Positions 31,916 to 40,253 of a DNA stretch of 64,000 nt are shown piece by piece (the first letter of the stretch is position 1; every line of letters starts with the position of its first letter). The stretch comes from Leishmania donovani (Eukaryota > Euglenozoa > Kinetoplastea > Trypanosomatida > Trypanosomatidae): assembly GCF_000227135.1 (NCBI RefSeq), contig NC_018259.1, positions 1,044,305-1,108,304 on the forward strand, read 5' to 3'. Position numbers and translations under genes: made by a program. The notes below the pieces were generated by a model. The model worked only from the letters and a program-made list of their open reading frames with translations. It made no database searches and was not told where the DNA came from.

Positions 31916-32871
31916 CTCGTGCGGAAGTGGAAGTACGAGGCAAAATGCTGAAGAGGGAGAGTCAAAGGGGTGCCACGCAGGGCAAGCGCGAAGGGAAGCG
32001 AGTGGCCACACAGCGGCGCCGTTGCCAGCGCGTGCGGCGTGTGCGCGTGTGTGTCAAAGAGTGAGTGTCGGTGTGCGAGAGAGAGGGGGAGGTGACCGAA
32101 AGGCACACCAGCGCACACACAGTGAGACAACGAAAAGTATCGAGAGAGATGTCGGACGTGAGGCAGAGAGACAGACGGTGAAGAGGGCACCGTGACGAAG
32201 GAGAGGCGAGAGAAGACGCCTCACAGCCCAAAGGCGGCGAAAGGGAAGACGAATATGCGGTGCAAGACGCAAGGCGTTCGTCAGAGAACAGCGCAGGCCT
32301 AAAGGAGATGAGGGAGCGACGTCAGTGAGACTTTGCTGCTTCCCCTTGACCGTGCAGATGCGTCGAATATCAAAGACACGTACTCGCTTCACACGCGTAC
32401 CCTAAATCCTCCAGCGCAAGAGCCGACTGTAGGTTTCCTTGCCTATCCTGTGATTCGTTGCGGAAACAGATATCTGCTGTGCCGAAAGCAGCCACGCAAG
32501 GGCACGCCGTCACGAAGGTACACATACCAAGGCATACAAGAGTGCGGGCAGCCTGACCTCAGCCCCACTCCAACTACGAATGCACGCGGCGAAGACCGAA
32601 AGTCAAAAGAAAAAATGGGCGCACGTCAAGCAGTAGCACGTCCAAGACGTAGTAGCGACAAGAAGGGCACGCAAGAACGGCTCACGGCCAGCTCTGTTGG
32701 TCGGGAGTACCGGCCCGGCAGACATGCGCACGCATTTTTGTTCTGCGCTGGGAGAGGGAAAGCAAGACCTGTCCACATCGGGCCAACCTATCGCTGCTCT
32801 GCATCCCTCTTCGGCATCACACACGCACACACAAGCAAGGCATCATGCGCTGGTGGCGTGAGGCTGCCTTC
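31916..32871 (-). other. intergenic region upstream of eL27 copy 2
   Basis: eL27 leader and TRAPPC4 3' flank; no gene or notable repeat. Confidence 0.65.
31948..31949 (-). promoter_or_regulatory. predicted spliced-leader acceptor AG for eL27 copy 2
   Basis: Minus-strand CCCCTTTGACTCTCCCTCTTC runs straight into AG, 32 nt before the ATG. This tract is unrelated to the one before copy 1. Confidence 0.65.
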
Positions 32872-33321
32872 TCACATGCGCTGGTACTTGGCCACCGTTG
32901 TCCTGATGGCTTCGGTGAACGCGGGGATGCGAATGGGCTGGCCAATGCCGGCATCGTCCACGGTATGAAAGGGGTTCTTGGTCGCAAACTCCGCGTACAG
33001 GGCGTGGAGCTCCTTGAACAAATTCGTGCACTCCATCGTTCGGTTGTCGGAGAAGAGCACAAACTTCACCGAGGTCGGGGTCTCGTAGACGTGGATGTTG
33101 TGCTCCTCGCACTCGACCAGGGTCATGCAGGCGCTGTCGAGTGGGTCGGCGTTCGGCGTCAGTTGCTGCGACATGCCACAGGTTGAGAAGAGGACGCTGG
33201 ACAAGGTCAACTGCATATCCGGGTTGGCCCCAAGTTCGCCGATGTTATCAGGGCTCGTGAAGGCCGTCTTGGTGATGAGTTGACCGGACTGGTTGATGAT
33301 CCACAACAGATGCACCACCAT
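32872..33321 (-). CDS. TRAPP complex subunit TRAPPC4/Trs23 (sybindin-like)
   Basis: 149 residues with the longin-type sybindin fold. The N-terminus MVVHLLWIINQSGQLI matches the start of TRAPPC4, a central block (LSSVLFSTCGMSQQLTP) is followed by VYETPTSVKFVLFSDNRT, and the FATKNPFHTVDDAGIGQPI segment is diagnostic (ALKNPFY... in animals). It is a core subunit of the TRAPP tether/Rab GEF acting in ER-Golgi traffic. It is about 70 residues shorter than the human and yeast proteins because the PDZ-like insertion after the first strand is missing: the sequence passes from about residue 28 directly to the helix after that insertion. The ATG is clear, but the splice site is less so (a candidate AG at 33415-33416 would leave an upstream ATG in the leader). 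Confidence 0.9.
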   Translation of the reverse strand: MVVHLLWIINQSGQLITKTAFTSPDNIGELGANPDMQLTLSSVLFSTCGMSQQLTPNADPLDSACMTLVECEEHNIHVYETPTSVKFVLFSDNRTMECTNLFKELHALYAEFATKNPFHTVDDAGIGQPIRIPAFTEAIRTTVAKYQRM

Positions 33322-34126
33322 GGCTGCCAGTGGTCGTCGCGACGCTGGTGATAAGCACTGCTACACCTGAGACGACTGCTGCTGCTATTCCTCACCTCGA
33401 CAGCCAGTCATCAGCTCGTCAAGCCCGACGTGTAAGATAACAACAAAGTAGACAAGACAACGAGGGAGAAGAATAAGGGACACGTGCGGGTGTCCATCGC
33501 TGATATGAACGTCCAACAGCGGAACAGTGAACAGGAGGTGAGAGGTGTGTTTGTGTGCGTGTGTGTGTGTGTGTGGGGGGGGGGAGCATCGTCCACATAC
33601 ACACACACTATCCCCTCCTCCTTCCGCAGACGCACGGGTGGCTTTGGTGAAGGGGAAGACAGGGAGTCCTCAGTGCACCGCCATCCGATTGGCAGAACGT
33701 TTTACACACACATATACACACACGAGAGTGGCGACATCAGCGTTTCGTCGATGCGCACCCTTGCGATACGATGTTCGCCTGCGTGTGCCGCCTTGGCCAC
33801 GTATATCCTTTTTTTTTATATCCGCCTTTTCTGTTTTAGTGCCTCAGGGGTGGTGGGGAGCACCAACCCCGCCATTAACGTCACGTTACCCGAGAGTGGT
33901 GTAAGGAAGAAGAAAGAAGATGCCATAGAGAGCGCGCTGCAGGCGTTGCGGTTGCCTCGCCGTCGAAAGTGAATAGCGCCAGCCAGCCTCTGCCCCGGGC
34001 TGCTCTTTGCTATAACTCGAGAGTAGGTGGAGGGAGAAGGCGTCCGCGCGTCCACGTACTTTGCACATGCAGGCACATCTACACCGGACAAGCAGGCGGT
34101 GGCGCCATGTGGCATGCTCTCATGCG
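33322..34126 (-). other. intergenic region between the 1039-aa gene and TRAPPC4
   Basis: Contains a composite (GT)n(G)10 tract (33559-33584) and a minus-strand pyrimidine tract at about 33430-33485. No gene. Confidence 0.65.
33559..33584 (+). repeat. composite (GT)8(G)10 tract
   Basis: A GT run passes directly into ten G; the reverse-complement arrangement (C)n(AC)n occurs at 45628-45649 and 49975-49996. Confidence 0.9.
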
Positions 34127-37100
34127 CTAGTCCCACTGGGGCAGGGGATCATACGCCAGCAGCCAGTCAGAGCCGTCCCTCGCCTCACTCCACTGCAGCT
34201 GCTTCTCGAGCGTAGCCGCATGCACGGCAGCCGTGCCCGCTGCAGCGTCATTGGCGCACCACACAAGCAGCGTCAGCTCACTCGTGCGGTCTGCGTCGCT
34301 CTCACTCGCCCACTCGTTGCCCGGCTCCACGGCCAGGCAGTGCGACACAACGTCCAGGTGCACAAAGCCCTGCGTCGAGCCGCGGGTGGGTATCCACACG
34401 TCGCCTTGCGCAAACAGCAGGCGACACTCCCCCGACGCATAGAAGCAGTTCAGCGCTCCTGTGTGGGTGAGAAAGGCAAGGGCGGCAGGGGCAACAGGCA
34501 CGCCGGCGGGTGTGCGAACCTTCATCTCCTTTAGGACCGGCGCGGCGCCGGCGTCGATGGCGCTGCCGCTCTCCGACGGCGTTTGGTCGCACACGGTAAA
34601 GGGATGGCGCGCCTCCCAGCCGTAGAAGAGCATGAGGTCAGGGTTTGCTTTGCAGCAGACCTGCAGGACAGCCTGCTCGCCGCGGGAAAGCTCCTTCGGT
34701 GGCACCATCGTGATGAGAGCATCCGAGACGCGCACGGCGGAGAGAAGAGAGTCCAGTCGCGCCTCCACCTCGGAGGCAAGCGCCCCGCTGCCGAGCTCGG
34801 TGATCAACGTCGCCGCTTGCGGCAGCAACATCGTGAACACCTGCGCCGTCGCCTGCCGCTTCTCTGTCAGATAGACCAGGTGTGCTTCGCAGAAAGCCTC
34901 AGCGTCATCGTTCCCGCCCAGCAACAGCAAGACGTGTCGCTCGCCGCGCCACTGAGCTTCTGCGGCGATGTCCTCGATAGATGAGGTGGCCGTATCTTCG
35001 CCGCACACGAGTGAGCAGCTCGCGTGCAGCGCCTGAGTAAGCAGCGGTGTCAGCTCAGCCGCCGCACTACCAGGGCATACAATCACGTAAAACTCGATAC
35101 CAGCCAGCGTCTTGAGACGCTGTCCGGCTCGGGATGGAATGCCAGTCAGAGTCGCCTTGGACAGAGCAGCACCGACGGCGGCGCCGCTATGTGGTTTCAC
35201 ATCCTCGCCAAAGAGGCCGCACCCCCTGACGGGAGTGTACAGCCCAGCCTTGTGCGCCCGCTCCAGATGGCGTTGTGCCTCCTGCAGCGCCTCACGCTCT
35301 GCATCCGTCTCCACCAGCGCCAGTGCGCGGCTAAAGCTCACCCAGTCGTACGGCTCCTCGGGCTCTGGCGCGTCCTCGATGGCATCGCTGGCGGCGCCGC
35401 GTGGAGAGGGGCTGATCGCCAAGGCAGTGTAGATGGTCACACACCGTGGTCCGACGTGGTCCGCGTTGGCCGTGGCCGCTGTGGGGTAGTAGACGACCGG
35501 CGGAAGATAGCTGGGCAAGAAAAAGTTATCGCTGCTCACCTCGCAGGCGTCGCAGAGGGCACGCACGGCGCAGTCCACGCACGACTCCTCGGTGCGGCTG
35601 TGAGGCGCAAAAGGAATACGCATGCGTGCGGCCATCGCATCTCCCACGTTGCGCACCAGCACACATTTTCGGCCGCGAATCAGCAGCACACCGTAACCGT
35701 GTGCAATGCGAGAAGTGTTATAGTGAACCGGAATCTCCTCGATGGAGCTGCCAGCCGTCATGGAGTGCAGCACCTCCGCCTTGGTGAGCGGCCGCGCCTC
35801 CTCGGCGCGCAGCGTTGTGCGGCCCTCCTTGTCACGACTCAGCACACCGGCGACCGCTACTGCAGGTGGCCTCCGCTGCTTCGCTTGCCGGTCAGTTGAT
35901 GCGGCTCGCGCGTGCCACGCGGCGAGTGTTGAGTCCGCTGCGACCATCGCCGGCAAGTTCGTCACCTCCACGCAACCGTCCGTCGTGCCGACCAAGCCGG
36001 TCCCTATGTCTAGCACACGGCCCTCCACGATGACGCGCACCGGATCACACCAGTTGGCGAGGCCGTGAAGACCGCTCACCAGCATACTGCCAGCGCTGTC
36101 GCTCACTGCCGCCTTTGCGCCGTGCTCGTGGCCACCGCCGCAGCCTTCGCTGCCGCATCCACAGGAGGACTCGACGGCACCTGCGGAATGACCAGCATCG
36201 GCGTCATCCGCGCCCTCCTCGAATTCACTTTCCTCGTCGCTGCTGCTGGCGTCTTCGTAGTCGGCCTCATCCGCGTCGTGGTCGTGACGGTGGTGGTGAT
36301 GGCGCGCACCGTCCCCGTGGCTGTGGCCGTGGTGGTGCGCGTGGTGGCGGCCGTGCCCCTCATCCTCATCGTCCTCGGCGGCGTCGTCGTAGCCGAGTGT
36401 GTCGAGCGGGCTCAGCCGTGGCAGCTGCTCCACGCTCTTTGTCTGCTTGCTCAGCACGAAGTCCAGTCGATACACGCGCGGTGCCGCGTAGCGCTGCTGC
36501 ACATCGACCGCCGTGCCGTCCGCCGCCGCAAGCCCCGCCTCGCGCGCGATGGCCGCGAAAAGGGACGGCCCCAAGTCTGTGGTGACGCGAAAGGATGAGA
36601 TGCGGTGATGCACGTCCTTCAGCGCCGTCAGCCATGCAGACCACCCAGGAACCTCTGTCTGCTCCTTTAGCAGCACGATTACCTCTGGAAGCTGATAACC
36701 GTCGACGGCGGGGCGTTTGATCACGGCGTTCGTCATGGCGGTGAGGGCGCTCAGTGAGGTGGGGCACAAGAGCACGAGTCGCTGCACGAGTCGATCACGG
36801 TGGCCCAGCGTCTTCTCGCCCACAAGCACGTACTTCATCGCGAGGTGTCCCGACACCCCGGCCGCCACCATGGTGGCGTTGTGTGGGTTCAGTCGCGTGA
36901 TGGCGTTGCTGAGCCGCTTCAGCAGCGGCCCAACAGCGGCGCCGTTGACGTGTTCCTCCTGATCATACGTGGCGGCACTGCTAAGACTGGTGGTGTCGAC
37001 TACGTAGACGGCGTGCGTGGTGTTGGGGCGAGCCTGGAATACCAGCGTGCTCAGTGGCTCCCACTGAAGGCACGGGTGCTGCGGAGTCGCTGAATTCTTC

Positions 37101-37246
37101 GACTTGAGAATAATGAGCGGCTCTTCTGGGGCAAACACAATCTGGTAGCCGGGGCGGGTGTTGGCGAAGGCGAACAGACGGACGCTCGTGTCACGGGAGG
37201 TGCCGACCACGTGCTCCTGGTGCTGCTGCTTATCTGCTCGACTCAT
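34127..37246 (-). CDS. His/Cys-rich multidomain protein with degenerate CobW-like GTPase and Nudix-like region
   Basis: 1039 residues, product not named by recognition. Layout: (1) residues about 20-265, an alpha/beta region with a nucleophile-elbow-like AAGVSGHLAMKYV and VQRLVLLCP, loosely like an alpha/beta hydrolase. (2) About 290-375, acidic and His-rich stretches (HHAHHHGHSH, HHHHRHDHD) and a Cys/His cluster (CGCGSEGCGGGHEH), probably metal-binding. (3) About 400-490, a beta-rich OB-like segment. (4) About 510-665, a Nudix-like fold (GYGVLLIRGRKCVLVRN, IPFAPHSRTEESCVDCAVRALCDACEV) with an incomplete Nudix box. (5) About 715-1038, a CobW/COG0523-like region: VIVCPGSAAAELTPLLTQAL sits where the P-loop should be, HVLLLLGGNDDA resembles the ESSG segment, DALITMVPPKEL replaces the NKxD strand, and RLLFAQGDVW plus ELTLLVWCAND match the CobW C-domain. 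The GKT and NKxD residues are gone, so GTP binding is unlikely. A role in metal handling is inference. The predicted acceptor lies 3 nt or less before the ATG. Confidence 0.8.
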   Translation of the reverse strand: MSRADKQQHQEHVVGTSRDTSVRLFAFANTRPGYQIVFAPEEPLIILKSKNSATPQHPCLQWEPLSTLVFQARPNTTHAVYVVDTTSLSSAATYDQEEHVNGAAVGPLLKRLSNAITRLNPHNATMVAAGVSGHLAMKYVLVGEKTLGHRDRLVQRLVLLCPTSLSALTAMTNAVIKRPAVDGYQLPEVIVLLKEQTEVPGWSAWLTALKDVHHRISSFRVTTDLGPSLFAAIAREAGLAAADGTAVDVQQRYAAPRVYRLDFVLSKQTKSVEQLPRLSPLDTLGYDDAAEDDEDEGHGRHHAHHHGHSHGDGARHHHHRHDHDADEADYEDASSSDEESEFEEGADDADAGHSAGAVESSCGCGSEGCGGGHEHGAKAAVSDSAGSMLVSGLHGLANWCDPVRVIVEGRVLDIGTGLVGTTDGCVEVTNLPAMVAADSTLAAWHARAASTDRQAKQRRPPAVAVAGVLSRDKEGRTTLRAEEARPLTKAEVLHSMTAGSSIEEIPVHYNTSRIAHGYGVLLIRGRKCVLVRNVGDAMAARMRIPFAPHSRTEESCVDCAVRALCDACEVSSDNFFLPSYLPPVVYYPTAATANADHVGPRCVTIYTALAISPSPRGAASDAIEDAPEPEEPYDWVSFSRALALVETDAEREALQEAQRHLERAHKAGLYTPVRGCGLFGEDVKPHSGAAVGAALSKATLTGIPSRAGQRLKTLAGIEFYVIVCPGSAAAELTPLLTQALHASCSLVCGEDTATSSIEDIAAEAQWRGERHVLLLLGGNDDAEAFCEAHLVYLTEKRQATAQVFTMLLPQAATLITELGSGALASEVEARLDSLLSAVRVSDALITMVPPKELSRGEQAVLQVCCKANPDLMLFYGWEARHPFTVCDQTPSESGSAIDAGAAPVLKEMKVRTPAGVPVAPAALAFLTHTGALNCFYASGECRLLFAQGDVWIPTRGSTQGFVHLDVVSHCLAVEPGNEWASESDADRTSELTLLVWCANDAAAGTAAVHAATLEKQLQWSEARDGSDWLLAYDPLPQWD

Positions 37247-38327
37247 CTTCTAGAAGAGCACGCACAGCGAAGGCCGAGTGCGGGAAGGGATACACGCGGC
37301 GAGGATGGAAGACAGGTGGCGAGACAGACAACCAAAGGAGAGCGCACACGCGCGCTGAGTTACAGAGACAGAGAGAGAGAGAGAGAGCACAGCAAAACCC
37401 AGCTTTGATGGGTGAAGGCAGAGACACGCGCATCAGCTCCCGCGCGGCGGTGGGGGACACGTCATCGCCCCGTCGCCTCGCCCAGACGCGGAAAGACGTA
37501 AGAAGGGAAAGTGCGCAGCAGGGCCTCACAGGAGGAGGGTCCGAGGAAAGGAGGTGAAGGGAGGTGAAAGGGGCGTCCAGGGAGGGGTTGCGCACCCATG
37601 CCTGCCTTCTAGCTCAGCAGTAACCGAGAGAAGCAAAGCCCAAGCACACAGGGCCATCGGAACTTCCGACGGTGCTAGGTGGTGTGGTGGACAGGAAGAG
37701 GAGAAGAAGCCTGTGTTCGCCATGGCGCCATCGCTGCGCTACAACCCAGGTGTTTCGAGGTTCACAAGAAAAAGCATCTCACAATTTGCTCAAGTGCGTC
37801 TCACATCGTGCTTGCCTAGCCTCCCTCATGCGCGGAAGGGATGATGGCGGCTGCTACTGCTGCCTCTTCTGCGGAAATGAGCAAGGGCTCAAGCGCCGAA
37901 GAGAGAGGAAGAGGTGCAACGCAGCATCGCTGCTACCTTGTCCTTCGCCGATGAAAGCAGGCCTGGAAGGCTGCCTCGACGCCGTTTATCTGTCTTTTCC
38001 TTTTGGCTTCGTCGTGTGCGCGTCTCTGCATGCGCGGGGTCGAAAAACGAAGCAAGGGAGATGAGCTTGAAGTGCACCTCCGGCCATCAAAGACGCGCTC
38101 TTGCTCCTGGGTGCCGCTGTCTTTGCAACGCAGCTGACGAGCGCACACGCACGCACGCACACACAGGCAGCGCCCGTCACAAAACGTGTAGAAGCGACAA
38201 TACACGTGGGAGAAGCCGACGGCGACGCCGCATCGCCTCCTTCGACCTCTGCACCTTCACCACACGCACGGCAGTTGTCAGCTACCGCTGCGCTGCACGC
38301 ACAGCCAGTGCCGTCGCTCTTTACAAC
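37247..38327 (-). other. intergenic region upstream of the 1039-aa gene
   Basis: Has a minus-strand pyrimidine tract at about 37260-37330, (GA)n at about 37368-37386, and the ACR2 3' flank. No gene. Confidence 0.65.
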
Positions 38328-38711
38328 TCACACATAAATGAGGTCCGGCCGCACGTCGCCATACATATGGTAGAACGCCTCCCACCCACCACGCAGCACG
38401 TACACGGCAGGGAGCACGTAGCCGAGCTTCTTCTGTGCCAGAACGAAGCGGTTGGCTCCCTTGGGGGCCCGTATGAGCGACTGGGCACAGTGAAAGACAG
38501 CGATCTCTTTCTTCTCTTCGAAGAGCGTCTTGGCGAGCTTTTCGTACATCTCTTCCGTGCAGCTAATCGTCGGCATGCTTATCGAGTTCACGATGAAGCC
38601 GCAGTCTCGATCACTATCCCTGCAGTCTATCACCGCGGCTTTGGTGAGTGAGTCAGGATTGTCGAGCACCTCCACCAGCTCTTCGGGCTTCATGTACGTG
38701 TAGTTCGCCAT
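38328..38711 (-). CDS. ACR2: ACR2-type arsenate/antimonate reductase (rhodanese/Cdc25 fold)
   Basis: 127 residues, the length of Leishmania ACR2. A rhodanese-like domain with the active-site loop HCAQSLIRAPKG, an HCX5R motif with C75 and R81. Other marks are AAVIDCRDSDRDCGFI and VYVLRGGWEAFYHMYGD. The characterised Leishmania enzyme reduces pentavalent arsenate and antimonate to the trivalent forms using glutathione and glutaredoxin, and so affects activation of pentavalent antimonial drugs. It also has phosphotyrosine phosphatase activity. The frame is open for 21 codons upstream but starts there with GTG, so the ATG giving MANYTYMKPEEL is used. No AG lies between a two-codon upstream frame (38743-38751) and the start, so that frame should be in the mRNA leader. 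Confidence 0.95.
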   Translation of the reverse strand: MANYTYMKPEELVEVLDNPDSLTKAAVIDCRDSDRDCGFIVNSISMPTISCTEEMYEKLAKTLFEEKKEIAVFHCAQSLIRAPKGANRFVLAQKKLGYVLPAVYVLRGGWEAFYHMYGDVRPDLIYV

Positions 38712-38742
38712 TGCGGCGCAGCCAAGTGAGGTATAAAGAAGA

Positions 38743-38751
38743 TTAGCGCAT
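38743..38751 (-). promoter_or_regulatory. minimal upstream ORF (ATG-Arg-stop) in the ACR2 leader
   Basis: Minus strand ATGCGCTAA ends 31 nt before the ACR2 ATG. The stretch from it to the start contains no AG, so any splice acceptor must lie upstream and the uORF must be included in the mRNA. An effect on translation is inferred. Confidence 0.5.
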
Positions 38752-39505
38752 AAAGCGGCGCCGGTGAATGGCACTCACTCACGCACGGCGCTTAGACACA
38801 GTGTGCAGATTGCTTCCTTTGTCAGGAGTACGTCGCGGCCGCCACCGAGGGACGTAGAAAGTCGCCGCAAAGCAAACTAGAGTGCACGACGACAGTCACC
38901 ATGTTCGAAAAGCGGCACCGTAAGAGCCACAAAGAAACCCAAAAAGAAGGCAGTGAGGTGGCAAGCAAGCACGCGCGCCAAAATGGCAATCCTGTCGCAT
39001 GAGGAAGGGCTTCTGTGCATCCTTTCCGTGCGGCCCACAACGTAAAAGTTAGAGCAGCGCACATGCAAGGGAACAGAACAGCCACGCACTCACCCCTTTT
39101 TGCGTCTGTGCGCGCTACTTTCGGCAGAGGATGGGCCGTCGCGGTGCGCTGGCGCGCCACTGGAGCGGCAGCACTGTCTTGCCCACCACCGCCTCATTTG
39201 CTGCTTCATGGCCTCTCAGATAGAACGCAAACAGAGAAGCCGTGTCGACGCCGCGTGGCTCTCTCCAGCTTGGGCCCACTGCCGGCGTTCCTCATCCCCA
39301 CCCACCCCTCGAGGGCAGTGCGGTCGGGGCGAGGCGCATGAGCGCGTGCCACTCACTCGAGCTATCCAACAAGAACACCCGAGCAAGAAGAGATCTGGCG
39401 GCACCGCAACTGCTCCCCCCGCCTCCCGTCACAAGTGAGTCCATTGCGCTTCTCCTCGTTTTTTTTCCTTTCCTGCACTGTCGTTGTTACGGTTGCTCTG
39501 GTGCG

Positions 39506-39523
39506 TTTTTTTTTGGGGGGGGG
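39506..39523 (+). repeat. T9G9 homopolymer junction
   Basis: Nine T followed directly by nine G; A and C runs in the RNA sense. Confidence 0.9.
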
Positions 39524-39706
39524 CCTGAGCGCAGCTGTTGTCCCGTATGCGGTCTCTGTCTGTCTGTGTTTGTCTGCGTGTCTACAGTTCTGGCCGAAAG
39601 AGGGGTGAGGAAAAGGGAGCGAGAAGGTCCGAGACGCAAACCAGGTAAAGACAGACACGCACACACACACGCGCACCCGGCTGAACAAAGCCGACGGGGG
39701 GAGGGA

Positions 39707-39719
39707 GGGGGGGGGGGGG
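39707..39719 (+). repeat. poly-G tract, 13 nt
   Basis: Preceded by a G-rich stretch from 39696. Confidence 0.95.
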
Positions 39720-40253
39720 CAGCCGCAGCAACAGTAGAAAGGCAAGGAACGGAGTGCGCAAACTTCGTGGGCAATCATGTACAACACTCTCACTGGGAAT
39801 CCACAACCACACGCACGGAGACATATCTGAGACGACGCAAGGATCGAGGTCGAAGCAAGCGGAATATGCAATACACAAGAAATTAATAGAAGCAAAAAAA
39901 AAGGAGGATCGCATCAAGTGGGGAGATACATACACACACACAAAGCAAGCGTGTACTCGTCGTTTGGCTGATGCCGATGCTTGGAGACGGCGACACGAAA
40001 AGCGTGAGCTGATTCAGGTCGTTCGCGTGGAAGACACCGAGGGAGGGGATGGAGAGAGGGGCCGGGCCTCGGTAGCGCGGGGTGCAGCGGGCTGCGGATT
40101 GTTCTACCTGGGGAGGCGGGGGGAGGGGGTGCAGAGGAGAGAGCAGGAAGAAGACGGTCAGCCCCGCGCATGCACGCAGAGAAGGTCATACCGACATCAC
40201 GCCGACAATCTGAAAAATCGTCACTGCGCGCCTCCTCTCCTCGGTCCTCCGCC

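Larger units (their letters stand above)
38712..40253 (-). other. intergenic region between the SEC7 gene and ACR2
   Basis: Contains the ACR2 leader, a T9G9 run (39506-39523), (AC)n at about 39658-39670 and a 13-G run (39707-39719). No gene. Confidence 0.65.

Noticed and set aside
32333..32968. Plus-strand open frame of 211 codons
   Set aside because: Low-complexity, crosses the end of TRAPPC4 antisense, and is the only candidate opposing the uniform minus-strand cluster.
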